Shown here: positions 37,801 through 51,730 of the stretch, piece by piece
Numbering within the stretch: the stretch's first letter is position 1
Layout: each line of letters starts with the position of its first letter
Origin: Ascidia mentula
Lineage: Eukaryota; Chordata; Ascidiacea; Phlebobranchia; Ascidiidae
DNA length: 64,000 nucleotides
NCBI GenBank assembly: GCA_947561715.1
Contig: OX387201.1
Span: 2,498,001 to 2,562,000 of the forward strand
Direction: 5' to 3'
Program-made: the position numbers and the translations under genes
The notes under the pieces: model-generated
The model's database searches: none
Seen by the model: the letters and a program-made list of their open reading frames with translations, nothing else
What the model was told of the DNA's origin: nothing

Positions 37801-40800
37801 CGTCAAGGTCGGAGTTGGAATATCTGCAACAAAACAAATACAAACAGCGTAAAAATTAAAAAGTGGAGATTTAATTGCGAATTTTTTTCTGAAAGGTTTA
37901 ACCATGGGAATCATGCAGGAGGAAACCAGACACCATAAGTTGTTGCTTAAACGAAAAATCGCAACGGTTGCATTTAAATGATTTGTTGCTTACCGCGAGA
38001 AATTCCCGTTCAAACAAACTGAAAACCTTTTGTTTGGACAAGATTGTTTGAGGACAATCCACACAGGATTAAGTGCGAGGGGATTTTTTGGATTTCGGTA
38101 AAAGAGCATCGGACAAAGAGGAGGGCGGGGGGAGGGAAAGGGGGGAAGTGCTTTCATTGTAAGGAGATAAATAATGAGATTCTCGAAATATACGTGAGCT
38201 GAGATGAATATATGACAACAATGGCAGGGGGGAAGACAAACAACTCTCCTCAAATAATTTGGAATGCACGCTGGCTAACATTCAATCACTGTTGCAAATA
38301 TCTTTGGTCATAAACAATAGAGTAGGAACTTTCCAATGAGGCCTTCATGGAAACACCCTTTTAGTTTTGTATTGTGAGTGTAAATTACTAATGCTTGTGT
38401 GTCTCGTGCTATATGGAATGACGAGGCAGAATTACCCATGCCTCGCTACGTCTTGTCAGAAACAGTCTTTGCGCCAGCTTGGCTGCATGTCATGCCAGTA
38501 AACCTAATGATCACTACTGACAATATATTATTTCGTGTGAAGGTCTTGGCCTTTTAGTCTTAATCAGGATTAAAATCGTGGTTAAAGGGAGTTTTGAATA
38601 TTACGGAAAGTTACATGAAATAAGCACATACATTAGATTGAGTTTCAACCTGTACGATCTCGGCAGTGCAGGTGGTGATTGTTGCATTTAAATTTTTGAT
38701 TGCATTTAATTATAAACAGTAATATGTATTGCCCAGTGGTTGCTAAAGGACGAGTGGAATGGTTGGAGTTCCATGGGGAAGCATAAGAGCAGCTTCCTCA
38801 TTAAATTTTAAATATGCATTTGTGTATACTTGTTTTTGTACTTTGTTGGTCAGTTTCTGAACAAAATTGTTTTCTGAACATTCCCACTTGTTGCTTCACA
38901 CAAAGGCATGGGTAAATTAAGTCCACAGACTTAATATTATCAAAAAAAGGAACCCGTGACCGCAAAAACTTCGGGGACCACGGATATGGAGTCAAAAAAT
39001 CAACAACCATCGATCGTTGACTTTAAATCGAAACCCAGCGAACTTACTTTCACAGCGATGGCTTCCCATTGTATTTACACAGTATTGATATTGGGTGCAA
39101 GGGTCGGATGTGCATTCATCTATATCTGTGCAATTCATTCCATCGCCAGTGTATCCAGTGTTGCACATGCAAGTAAAGCTTCCATATGTGTTGATGCAGT
39201 TTGCATTATCATGGCAGGTGTGGTTTCCATTTGCACATTCATTATAATCTCCACATATTGTTCCATTGCCACTATAACCCTCGTTACACGTGCATGTGTA
39301 ACTAAACATCGGTGTGTTGGTGCAAGTTGCGTTGCCATGACAAACTTCCGACATCGTAATGCATTCGTTCTTGTCTGGAATCAAAGCAACGTAAAATCAA
39401 TTGACTGTAGTTCAGAAGTTGAATGTAGTGTACAGTACAAAGGCTACACAAGAATAACACACACGTTATTAGCGATTCATACGAAATCTTCTTCATAATC
39501 TGCGCACAGGTAAAAGTCAAATAAATGGTTAATAAATGCAGGAAAAGCATGGTCATTTCATTAATATAAGCATTTAATACAAAACGTTACAATAATACTC
39601 TTACTCTATTGTAGCATAATTAAAAATGATTAATGCGCTGTTTTGGATTTTGTGTTTTTAAATTTAGGCAAGCAAAACTTTTAAAAAAAACCTTCAACAG
39701 CAATTTCTCAGCTGACTAAATTTGTGCGAACGTAGGCGTATCTTGCGCATTACAGAGTTGGTTGACGTCGTACTTGAACAATAATTGCATTACTCCTTAT
39801 CTGTGCGGTGAGGTGTAAACTCGACTGCCTTTGTCTGCTGTGTTCCACATTTAAACAAAAGCCTACTATATGACGTCTAATCTATAGCGTATCAGAAGTG
39901 CGTTAATAGCGAGGTGTTGTAATAATTGTGTCTATGAAGCGAAGTTGGAACGAAGTTGGATTTATCGGTGGTGAGGTTAAGGTGCGGTATAAGATATGGA
40001 AAATAATTTGCCGTTATAAGATATGGAAAAAAAAATAATATGAAAAAAAAATTTAGGAAAATTATAAAATGTACAAAACATTTGTAACTTTTAACGTCTT
40101 TTTCAAACTATATTTATAATCAAACCTGTTGTAACGTCGAACACTCCTAGCTGTTGAGAGGAATTCCCTCCCTGAGAATCTCGGAATTCAGCAAAAGCAG
40201 TCACTGTCGTGACGTTGTTTATCCTCAAACCTTGTAACACGACCTGCATGAAAACAAAGCAGTTATAATTTGAAATGTGACAAAGCAAGACTTAATGATT
40301 TCTATCGAAACCTGCTCAAAGGCAGACATGAAATTTATTTTGTCACGCGACAGAATCGTGGTCTGCTTGATCGAGGCAAGCAGTGGAACGGAAAGATACG
40401 GGTCGTTGTCCCGATGCATTAGTTTGGTTCCAGTTTCAAGTTTTCTTCGCCACTTATACAGTAAATGGCACACAGTTTGCATTACTGTTATCAAATATAT
40501 GACATTTCGAGGTCAAGTAAACCGCTGGAGCTTGGTACCATTCTTTGTGTTTTTTGACATATTTTAGCATTGACTAGTCAGAAAACGTGGTCCACCATCA
40601 CGTTGGGCGCCGCGCAGTTCAGTTCATACTGCGATACTAACAATGCACCAAAAGCACTTGACTGTATACCTTGTAATCATAGGATTGATCGATAAACTGT
40701 TCGGTAATTTCGGTTGAAGTAATATATTTCGGAAAATGTAAAAGTTCGAGTTTGAAACGGTCAAGCTCCTCTTGCGCACATAGGCCAATTATATACGAAT

Positions 40801-43800
40801 GAAGATTGGAACGACACAAAAAATATCTTGCACCAGGAGTTAAGTTACCGTGTAGTTGTTGGATTGATCGATAAACTGTTCAGTAATTTCGGTTGAAGTC
40901 TGTGTTCCGTCCGATGCCATGTAGGTAAACGTGTATTTTGTGACTCTTTCCAGCACGTTTGATGGAAACGAAACTCGAACTTCAGATCCGCTACTGAGAG
41001 GATTGCTCACAAAGTTGGGAACGGGAAGATTTCCACCGTCTGTAGAAAGAAATCCGAATAAGTTTTGTTTGAATATCTGTGTGTAATACAGGTATGAATG
41101 CAAAAGGTTATTGACCGAAGAAATCTTCCATTGTTTAAGAAAGCGCGGGCAAAATACGTAAACACAGATTTTGGACCGAAAATAAATACAGTTTGCCTTG
41201 TATTTATTCCAGTCCTTGAGATAACATTCCTACTTTATACTAACCTGTTGTGTGGAAAAGGGCGTACACGTTTTCAGGCCGACTTGAATTGGTAATTTCA
41301 TAAGCATTTCGGTAAAAGGGAGGAGAGGTCATGCTGGAACAAACTGGAACCAGGTTGTCTTGTGCGAAGCCATACAATCGATTGGAAGTCAGGTTAAATA
41401 TCACCGACCTCCTGTCGTTATCATAAACAACTGAGAAAACATGCGAGAAAACGATTAGTGGTTGAAAGTAACATTTAAAGACTTTGGAATCAAAATCTGT
41501 GCAAAAGGTTCGTGTATCTGTATGAGAAATGCTCACGGATTTTTTATAAATCTTTCTTTATATTTAGTAAAAACACTGATAAAGTAATATGGTTGGGTGT
41601 TTTTTTCAAAGCAAAGCCAAACCTGAGTTGTTGAACAAAATGTTCTGGATTGCCTGAGCCGTATTTTCACTTTCCGTTCGTAGCAAATCTGTTTGTGACT
41701 CTATGCCGTGGTCGGTAAACAAGGCCCAGTTTCTTACGTCGTGTCGATCGGGTTGGCACAGAAGAAAAATGGTGAGGGTGTATTGAAAGTTGTTGATAAA
41801 ACCATATTTGAGAGAAGTCGCTGCAAACAACGCAGTAAATAAACCAAATGTCTTGCCGCCCGATCCGATGTCATCGAGTAAATTTTTCGAATCGGATTTC
41901 ATCCAATACAGAAAACAATAACCATTAAAAACACACACCACAATACATACTCTTAAGTTATTAGGTATTCCTTGTTTATTAATTTTTTATGGCCAGACAT
42001 ACTTATTGACGTACAAAACCTTTGGTTCTTGCCATGCAAGTGTCCTATTGTTTAAATAAGTGGCCTGTTATACAAAGCGCTTACAATTAAAACTCAGTTG
42101 ACAGTCAGTGAATAAAGATGTATCTGGTATCACCAGAGCTGTTGTATTCGGCGAAGACACATCGTTTACTAGTATTTCGTAATGTGCGTATTGCAAGTTA
42201 TTGGTGGAGCTGGTAGTGTTCAATATCGGCAGCAACTTGATACTATGAACAGTATTAGTGTTTCCAGCGTAAGACGTGTTCAATTGCCGTTGTACTGAAG
42301 TAGCCGTTGTGGGGTCGAAGATAGGTAAACTCGCATTCAGTACAACTCGTCCGAATACCGACAAACGACCTAGAAAACACAGAACAAAACGTCGTAATAT
42401 TAGAAACAATGTGATGTCATTTCGGATATGTTTAGCTGTGGAAACTTATTACAGACGGACATTTTAGTTTCGTTGATAATTGTTGAGTGAAAATCCACTG
42501 GAAAAAAGGCAGACTATTGACAATTTTTTTTACCAAAATATTGACTTTATGAAAAAAAAAACACCGCATTTTTTTGTACAAAAACAATCGACCAAATTGT
42601 CTAGTTGTGAAGTTGTAGTGGAGTACTTCCACAAAAGTTAATTTAACCCCATAGTTTGCTTGACAAAGATGTTTTTCCTTGAATAAATCGTCACACATCA
42701 CACTGTGCACACCTGTTGTGAAGGTCGTCTTATTGCCAAACGGGCTTTGCTGGACTGTGAAGTTAAGCTGGTCGTAAACTTGCGCAACTCGAGCTTCCAC
42801 TTCATATTCCGTGTTTGGCTGCAGACCAGTTGCTCTGGAACGAAAAAAAAAACAAGATTGGATTTCCGTCGGATTGACAAATAAAACAGCGAGAAACAGA
42901 AAAAAACGAAAGCTAAAATGCTGATCATTACCACTGTCCACATCACTGATGATAAGCACAGTAATGTTTGAAATGTTTGCTTACAATGATAAACATATCA
43001 GCTTTGGCTTTTCTAGTTCGTGTAATCAACTCCAGTTATTTGCACCTAAACATAGTGTGGTCGTTTCAATGTGTACAGTATTATTTTGATACAACCTCGA
43101 AGACGGAGGTTTACCGTTGTGGGTTTGTCAGTGCCACACTTTGCAATACATTTAATATTTCTAACGTCAGTAACATCAAATCGTATCGAAAATTAAAAGC
43201 GAAAAGAAAAGAACATCGCCCGACCTGTTAGTACGCATTTGATTTAGCGCATAGTCTTTTCGGTTTGCTAAATACGATTTCCTCTTGACAAATGTGGTCC
43301 GTATACGGTTCGGAAACTTTTTCTGTTACGTCACTGCACGAGACACTAAAGCGTTAGAAACGCTTCTCTTCAGAAGAGACTAAAGTGTTTCGAAACCGCA
43401 AGACGCACATACGAATGGGTTTCGATGCACGTACGTTGGCCCCAACGCCAAGTGGTTACTTCTTGCTTCGCATGGAATTGGAACATGAGAGGGTGAGCGC
43501 GTGCGCAGGGGGAAAAGGGCTGGGGCACTGGAGATGTATTTTTAGAAGTTGGCTGACGTCAGAATTTACGAAAGGCGGAAAGACCGCAGACAGACGATGC
43601 TTGTTTTACGTTTTTGGGGACAAAATAATGTTGTTCCCTTTATTGCAATGTTAAACGGGAAACGGGAAACGGTGCTTAAGGCAGTTACGATGATCAGACA
43701 AATCTTTGGATAAGATAACCTTTGGCCAGCCCCCTTTCTTTTCCTCTATGTACAGAAGTGAGCAGTGCAATATTTTAAGAACATGGAGAAAGTTCCTCAC

Positions 43801-46416
43801 AAATTGTGCTTAAATTTAAATTGTGAGTAAACTTTTGCAACCAAACACCATTTTTCAAGATCCACCATCCACCACCTCAGTGCATACAATGTTTTTTAAT
43901 ATAACTATTCTTATATCAGATTTTTGGCAACGGTGGATCTCGTGAAATGGTATTTGGTTGTTGCATGTTTACTCACAATCTAAACTTTACATATTTTTTG
44001 TTGTTTTTTGTTGTTGTTTTTTGTTGTTGTTTATTTTAGTCATTCAGCCGAAGGTATCGGGTTTAAATGGATAACTTTTGCGAGTATTGGTTACATATAT
44101 TATGTTAACATAAGATTCCATTAAAAACTATCGGCTTACACAGCTACGTATGCAAGGTTTCCCAAGTTGCATTTGCAGACAGTGGAGTTTCCTGCAGGAT
44201 GGGTGACACGAATTTCCCACGAAGTGGCTCCAGGCGTCTTCTCCAACATGATAATCGCGAAAGTCGGTCTCGGCAAAACAAACTGGACTGCTGTCCCGGA
44301 TGGTGCTAAGAAAACGTAACAGTTACGATATTTCGCAGAGAAGGACAATACTATTCTCTGCTTAGTCGAAAACAATTTGGTAAAACAGTATTAATATGCA
44401 GGGTCATATAATGTGTCAGCAGCACCAAGCACAGTGCGACTTAATCGAAAAAACTGCGAAAAAAGTGAAAACAATGAAGAAAAGGAATTACAAGTGCTCA
44501 CCTGTTCTTGCAAATGTGACACTGCTTTCCGACGTCTGACCAACCGATACACCTCGCAATTTCACTTCGTACAATGTGTTTTGAGCAAGCCTGTTTACCT
44601 AATACAAACATAAATATTGGCAATACTGTTTAGGGCTTGACATTATATTGCATGGAAACCGACAAATGCATGTGCATTGTGCAAGTTTGAATAACGCAGG
44701 ACAAAAAATCAAAGGGCGGTTTTGCTCACATTTATAGAGTTCCTTCCATTGAGCGAAACATTTTTGGTAAGGCCGGGATTATGGTGCGGAGCGTAGACCA
44801 GCGAGGGTTCGGTGAGTCCAGTAATATTGACACTGACATCGAAACCGCTGTTCGTAACGTTCTCTACAACGGGATCGTGCAGGGCCTGGGCGTCTACAAC
44901 GCATAAACGCATCATTAGTTAAGCGTGCGATTCGTACGATCGAAAAATGACAAAAGATAGGAAAAATGCAATGCACAGCTGGTTGTGTTCCATGTGATTG
45001 TTCGAAGGGATGAAATGTCAACTTCAGTAGATTGTTACATTATATCGTAACACTACAAAAATTCGTTTATACCCCACTGGCGCCAGCTAAACTAGTTTGC
45101 CCCGCATCCGCGCGTGCTGGGGAATGCGGTATCTCAAACCATGGAAAGACACAGAGTATTAAACATTTCGCCGCCAGTCTGTAGGATTGTTAAACTCGAT
45201 TTGGGGAATTTCATGCTTTGCTGTCACGTAGGGAAAACACAATTTGGTGACTGGAAATACTGAAACCACCTCGTAAGGTCGCCGAAACCGTTTGTTGAAA
45301 GTTAACTTATACGCTCGGCAATTTCACACCTCATGAGACATGCCAATGTGCTTTAAGGATGACTTGGCAACGCGGAAGCAAAGCTCAATTTACTATGAGT
45401 TGATACCCCGACGGCGATTGCGCAGTTCAAAACCACTAAATTCAACTAATAGGTTTATGAATTATTCTTTAGTTGGCTTTAAACACTAAGAGCTTTGGAT
45501 GTATATCCACATGATTTAGATTATCCCATGTTGCAACGTCAAGTCAACTCGAAAATGCGAGTCTGTGTGGGAAATTTTAACCATGGTGCAATTATAAACA
45601 ACTTGTGGCAATTACGTTTACACGTCGGGGACAATTCGTTTTGAACACTTGGTGCTTTTATTAATTGCGTAAACAGCATGTTCAGTTACTACCCAGTCTC
45701 AAAGGGGCTAATGGCACCCCTCTACCCTTTCTCTAGTCTGGCTAATGTAAACATAGAGGTTTAAAGTTTCGTAGATCACCTTTTAAGGTTGCTCACGCGT
45801 AAAGCATTTTCAACGATTCACTGAAACAGAGGTAACCACGGGTGCGTATCGGTTTAGTGCCAGTATATAACTTGTATGTGACAAACAAATTTAAAAGATA
45901 AAAATACAGGATATGAATACACAGTTTAGGCGCACAGCAAAAGGCATTTGAAGCAAAGTGGTCGATATCTCTGCGTTGCCACAAGCAAGATTGCGCCACA
46001 AGCAAACTGCTTTAGCGTAAGATTTTCAACTTGGAACCTATTGTTTACAGACAATAGATCAGTTTCAAATGATCTTGGTTATGACACCATTGACCCATAC
46101 ATTTCGGGTTTAAGTCAACAGCAGCAAGTCACAACGTAACATGTTGGACACACAATATTTACAGCTAACATTTCCTAACTTGTATTCAATTTGACGCGTT
46201 TAACAAGTTGTGCTTCAAACAAAGGATTTGTCAAAGAAACACGCTGTAAAACGCATGTACATGCATATCTCGCACAAATATTTTATCAAACGAGGTGTTG
46301 TTTTGTCACGGTGCAGATAACCAAGTAAAAAACATAAACTTACCGCAAAAATTTTCTGTGTACCCCAACAACAAACATGCAAGCAATACACTTCGACAAA
46401 ACGGACATAAAGACAT
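31540..46416 (-). CDS. Gene C: large FN3/EGF membrane receptor with ITIM-like cytoplasmic tail
   Basis: Twenty-one exons close in frame to 1549 residues: 46344-46416, 44730-44893, 44502-44598, 44140-44305, 42713-42834, 42085-42369, 41623-41820, 41245-41430, 40849-41039, 40126-40243, 39048-39374, 37735-37823, 36553-36703, 35871-36022, 35453-35573, 35154-35297, 34670-34801, 32935-34302, 32660-32803, 32102-32205 and 31540-31857. Exon 1 is a signal peptide (SVLLACLLLGY). The shared ectodomain comes first, then three calcium-binding-type EGFs, three further FN3 domains (each split over two exons), about ten EGFs in one exon, a six-Cys module, a membrane helix (AGIVVPAAVVVLLLIIFIVL) and a 105-residue tail. 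The tail carries PPPIPRR and SPYAEI. Its ectodomain is closest to D, and its EGF/membrane end to B. It is a likely inhibitory-type signalling receptor, inferred from the motif alone. Confidence 0.86.
32935..34302 (-). other. Long EGF exon of C (about ten EGF domains)
   Basis: A single 1368-bp phase 1-1 exon. Its domains include calcium-binding types (DVNEC, DVDEC, DDNEC starts) and non-calcium types with short CNxGFxGDG loops. The 5' half is nearly identical in nucleotide sequence to the EGF exon of B at about 29110-29590, while the rest, with several more EGFs, is not found in B. Confidence 0.8.
38123..38145 (+). promoter_or_regulatory. G-quadruplex-forming motif in a C intron
   Basis: Four G runs of 3, 6, 3 and 6 are separated by loops of 1, 1 and 3 bases, within a longer purine-rich tract. 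On the transcribed C pre-mRNA this would be a C-rich tract, since C runs on the minus strand. The role is unknown. Confidence 0.6.
40672..40720 (-). repeat. Partial duplicate of C exon 8 end inside the next intron
   Basis: The encoded STEITEQFIDQS copies the end of the exon at 40849-41039, with a few substitutions, and keeps a GT-like border after it (AAG then gtatac). The flanking sequence upstream is unrelated. It may be a dead partial exon duplicate, or a cassette exon with an upstream acceptor I did not identify. Confidence 0.6.
43811..43990. mobile_element. MITE-like foldback element in a C intron
   Basis: The left arm (about 43811-43868, containing attgtgagtaaac) and the right arm (about 43932-43990, containing gtttactcacaat) are imperfect reverse complements over nearly 50 bases, enclosing about 60 bases with no coding capacity. 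This fits a non-autonomous DNA transposon. Target-site duplications were not resolved. Confidence 0.65.
43993..44033 (+). repeat. T-rich simple repeat (TTTTTTGTTGTTG-like)
   Basis: Three imperfect copies of a T-run followed by GTTG or GTTGTTG lie directly next to the foldback element. Confidence 0.7.
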
Positions 46417-48634
46417 AGTTTGATCACGTAAGTTGTATCAGACCTGATTCTGAATTTCAAGTTTGCTTTACTAACAACAGCAACAACTGTAATACTCCAA
46501 ATCTGGAACAAATGGATTGTTATTGGCCCTGTCTTGCACAGCACTAAAAATTTCCACAACAAACTTGCATCAGTAGAGTCCAGCAAGCGCGGTAAACCAT
46601 GCCTCTCTGTGCGCCGATCACATAAATACAAAACGCGAACGCATTTTTTTGCGAAAAAAACGGCGCCCGCGTCATTTTATTTGCCTGAGTGGACCAACAG
46701 GGTTGATCAGGTTGCACAAGGACGGCGCCTAATTGATTCTATCTGTTTACAAAAAGACCGCCAACACACGACACAGCTAAAAGCGGACCTTATTTGAGGC
46801 AGCAAAAACACGATGTAAATCACACCTAACACAAATTTATAGGTGTAGGTTACTTGAAAACAAGTTGGTTTAACCGTAGACCATTCAACGCAAGCTAGAG
46901 CCAGAAGTTGTTGCTTGTAGCAGTCCAAGAATATCAATAACTACAAAAAATTTTTATGCACTAAAAAGTCTTATTACCTTTGCTTTGTGATGTCATGCCG
47001 ATGATTTTTGTGACTGGTTGTTCTAGCCATGCAGTGATGGGATTTATATATGTCAAGTTTTGCAGTAATGACAGTCTACAATCAGTTACAGTTCGTACAA
47101 AAGTTCGATCTCGTAGTTTGTAATTGTTAAGTCAGCTGCATACACGGCTATATTATTGGCTTTATTGCTAATGTATAACTCTATAGTGTTCGTGTTCTTG
47201 GTATACCTTGTATATTAGGATTTAGCTGTGAGCAGGCCACGCGAGAGGGGATGCACCGGTTACGGCACCCTCGAACCAAGACCAGCCAACTATGAATATT
47301 ATTGTTTGTTTTGATACTGAGGGATTTTCGTGTTGCTCCGTCCCCCCACAATCTCATTTGATCCCCGAAAAGATTATTGTACCTTTACATTTTTTCCTTT
47401 GAAGTGACCTGGCCATGAGTGCCACCATGCGGCTATGTGTGTAACTGCTTTCACCTACAGTTTCATTTATATTTGATTATTCAGTACACAGTCAAAAGTA
47501 CAAGCTAGACCAAATCTGAGCAAAAAAAAACATTTAGGAATGTAGTTTACATGATTTCAGTGAGCTGCATGGAGATTGTTCACATATTGTTGGCTCTACT
47601 TGAAAAATACGAGCAAACAGGAAACAACAATTATAAAGTTCACCCCAGCCCCTTCTAGAATTACTGCTCCTGTCTGTCTAAGAAAGTCGTCTGGCAACTA
47701 CGCGAACCAATTGCGACACCTTGTGGATGTTGACGCAGTAACTGTTCGCCGCACAATGTCAGCATACACACCTACATCACCACCGGACGATTGTTAAGCT
47801 ATCCTGGGTCGAAAAAGGTATTGACGACACCGGTCGAGGCGCACGACCCACATATCGAGCAGAAAACCTGATCCAGATTTGTGTCCAGTATAACGGCGGT
47901 TCGAAACCCGGCAAAGAATATTGACCACCCGAGGTAAGTTGTGATCACATGAGTTGTGTTGGTTAAATATATTTTAAACTTATTAGCTAAAGACGTGAGG
48001 TGATTACCACGCAAAACTTTGCATTTGCGGTTGGTATTTTTCGCAAAATTGCTCTGTTAAGTCAAGCGTGCTGCTGAGCAAACAAGGTTCGGCGTTAGAA
48101 GTTCAAGAGAGTTGTTTTTTGGTGATGGTGTCTGGGCGGCTATTTGTGATGTAAATTTTCTGACGCAACAAAAAGTGTACTTTTCGCTACAAAATTTTAA
48201 GGCATCACAAGTTGCCGACGATGATGAGCAGCTTTTACAGAACTGCATTTCACAAAATAATGATAACTTACGCTCTTACTTTTATCTGGTCTTGTAGTAT
48301 ATCTACACACGGGTTGTCCTTGCTTGTTTAAAACGGTTGTCGCAACGACTACGAACTTGCAATGAATCACGTTATATTGACAAAATACAAATTTTTCTCC
48401 AGTGTGGATTTGCCATTGTTCCCGTTACGGTTTGCTGATCAGTGAAGTTAGCCGTAGAACCTACATTCCAGATAACGTAGCGTCGACTGTGCATTGGAAA
48501 GGCAAACAACGTTTGTTTGGGGTCGAATTCCATCATTATGGTTGGGATTTAAAATAGCAGTATATTTAAAACTTTGCTGTGAAGGCGATAATGTGTTCAA
48601 CTCTTTCATAGTTGAACAAAACATACACATTTTG

Positions 48635-48690
48635 AGAGCTGCAGACAGGGTGTATACACGCACTGTTTCGACCTGTAAGGTCTCATCAGT
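48635..48690 (+). repeat. Single-arm copy of the foldback family seen at 4827-4945
   Basis: It shares gagagctgcagacag and ctgtttcgacctgtaa, in the same order and spacing, with the left arm of the 4.83-kb element. No matching inverted arm was found close by, so it is a truncated or solo copy. Confidence 0.6.
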
Positions 48691-51600
48691 GCAGCTGTTG
48701 ATGTGGCACTGTGCTAGCTGGTAGACTAGCAGGCACACAGATTTCCACTTTGTGGTACCTTTCGGTCAATCGTCGATATGTTGGGTACCAAACTAGGTAC
48801 CAATCAACACAGACGAACCACGTGGAGCGCACTATGGCCAAAACAACTGTTTGGGATCCAATAGCGCTATCGGCTCGGCTTTCACCCAAATCATATTATA
48901 ATAATCAATGAGCATACTGATTATTATGGCTCTTTTGCGCATATAACACACATTTTAAATATGATGCTTAAATTATCACTTCGATAAATTCTTCCAGGAC
49001 ACCGAATATCGGGGGTAGGGGTATTCCCCACTTGTCTCTCTCATTCTCTTTTGTAGCTCCTCGAACCCAGCTCCCTTCTTCTGTCGGTTTGATTTTTGCG
49101 AACTGTTCCTAAAGCGCGCGTGACGATTAGAGTGCAGTATAGCGTTAACCAGGTTCAGAAACGGGATTGATTTCAGTGAACGGAAGACGTGGGACAGACC
49201 TGGCGTAGGATAGTTTACTGCTGGTTGCAAGAGTAGAATACAGTGGATTTTTAGCGACAACTTTACCCGCCTCTAGGGTGAGATGTTTTTATTGCATCGC
49301 ACATTCTGTTTCATTTTATTTCAGTTTTGTTATTTTGGTTCGTTGGCTTTGCGGTGTGTAATTTGTATGTTGCAAGTTGTGTGGATAACGCACGAAGAAT
49401 TGTTGAGAGAATCGGAGGTGCCTCGCGGGAATCTGTTGTGTTAGCTTTAACTGCATACATAATAAGTAGGAAAGCGAGGTTGATTTGTCCCTTGTATTTA
49501 AACTGAGAAACGTCTAAATTTAAAACTCGTTGAGTTTCTGTTGTTCATTTTCTTCCAAGTAGATGCGATTGAGGCAGAGGCTGAATTCGATACTGGGCCC
49601 TAAGTTCTGGATAAAGAGCCCCATTCGCGTTGACGTCATTTGCCATCAAGGCGCGCGAAAACAAAATGCTAGGTCCATGCCCTGTGGTTTGAAATTCATA
49701 TGTACATGCATATGATGTATATTACAGTGTACGTTGTGGTATGTTAAGTGTTTTTGCGTACAATGGGTTCCTTTTTTTTCATCCAAGTTATATTTAATTC
49801 AAGAATTTTCTGCCCTGTGTACTTCATTGGTTGTTATTTAACCTCTCTTTACCAGCATCAGTTAAACATGGAATGTTTCCACTATATTTGGGAAATCAAA
49901 GTCAAACGCGACTTATCGGGGAATTTAAGAAAATGAATAACAACGCAAATGAAAACAATCCTTTTTGCAAATGACATGGATTTTGGAAGCGAATAAACAA
50001 ACAAATCGTTGTGGATTTAACAGTCATTAAAATTGGACACAATAGTAATAACACAAGCGTCCATGCTACGTTCCAACTGTAAATACTACAAAGTTAACGG
50101 ATTCTATCAGCGCCACCCAATGTTCTTTATGGCTCGAAGTTTTACAAAGGTGTTTTTCATCATCATAAACTAAACACCGGCTGTTGTTCAAGTTTGCTGC
50201 CTTTGACGGACACAAAAGACTTGGCCAGTCTTTTCGTGGTTTGCTGTGGGCGCTATTTCAATTGAGTTGAAGCGAGACGATGGGGCTTTTCCATTGTGGT
50301 CCCTGAGGGAAACGATGTGGGCTTGTCCTTACTGATTGGTTGTCCCCGTACTAAAATTAGCTAACTTCAATTCAAATGAGGTTGGACATTTTTGTCGTTG
50401 GTATGGGTGTGGTGACTGCGTGGTAAACCGGACAATAGCTCCCGACTATACCATGCTATAGATTATTCTGACATCAACTATAATGTAAATCGGTAAATCA
50501 ACATAGGAATATCGGTTTTGTCAAAGTTAGGTTAAAACCTCAGCAAAAAAACGTGACCACTGTTGCGCGAGTGCAAAACAAAAACGTGTCACTTTGAAGG
50601 TCAAGTCCGTTGTGTAAATCGGCGACTGTTTCCGAAACAAGGTTTTGTATGTTGGCGTTAACGCATGATTGCTTGCCAGGTTATCATGGCAGGGACTTTG
50701 CGTTGTTGTGTGGTGACGGCCTTACATTCCTGAATATGAAAAGTTACCTAACCTTTAGGCGTTGGACTTTGGTTATTCTGAGCTGCGCGGGTAATATCAT
50801 TCGTTTCAGAGTGTGGTAATATAGGATATGAGCATGTATAACTTGGCGTATGTGGATAACACATACTCGATATTTTGGGTCGCCATTATCTTATAGATGT
50901 GAAAGAACTACAAAAATACTTTTCATGTGTCAAAAAGTGTCTGGGTGGTCGTTTTCACAACTGGTCCAAGGCCCATTTCACAGATCAGTCCAGATCGGGA
51001 CCAGTTGAAAAGAAGGCAGTGAACCATGAAGATCTCCTAAAAACGTCTGAATACCAAATACCAAGTTTTGGTTTCGGTAATCGTGATCTTTGTTAGGGAA
51101 AATACAACTCCCGATTTTTTTTCTGATTGGACCCCGCATTGACTAGGATCTTAAAACATCTTAAACAACACTATTTAAAAATGTATACATTCCACGCAAA
51201 TTTCCTTCAATTTCAGTGATGTCGAATTTTACGCAAGATAAGATTAAGTTTCAATTTTGAGATAAAATTGAGCCACCCGTTGGTGAGCCATCACATTTAG
51301 TTATTCCTCTCCTTTCCTATGTTCCAGTTGATCGCACGCCGTAACAAGGTCATTGGCGGAATTAAATGCCAGTTCTCTAAAGTGCACATGTGGGTACGTG
51401 CAGCAATTTCGTGTGCCTGTAACCCAAGCCCCAAAGTATGTTTCTGGTCCTGAAAGCTGTTTATTGTTTACCGAGTTTCACTCAACCAGCAGGTCTTCTG
51501 GGGTTTGCATGAGATCTATTGGCAGCATTTCGCCATAGATTGTTTGGTATATATTTGTTTAAACAAGAGATTTTTCGTTCTTCCTCACAACACACGCCTG

Positions 51601-51730
51601 TCCCAGTTAAAAAACATACAAAGGATTTTAAACCGATCAGAAATCCAGAGCTTTACGATTGTGGCAAAAGGGAATACGCTTGCACCCCTGGTAGATATTT
51701 TTGGTTTAAATATCTCGCTCTGTTCCGACA

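Noticed and set aside
47221-47300. tRNA gene on the minus strand
   Set aside because: There is a ggttcgaggg B-box-like piece, but no correctly spaced A box and no pairing acceptor stem.
47870-47915. tRNA gene around ggttcgaaaccc
   Set aside because: A B-box-like match is present, but the T-arm stem does not pair and no D arm is seen. At most a decayed SINE piece.
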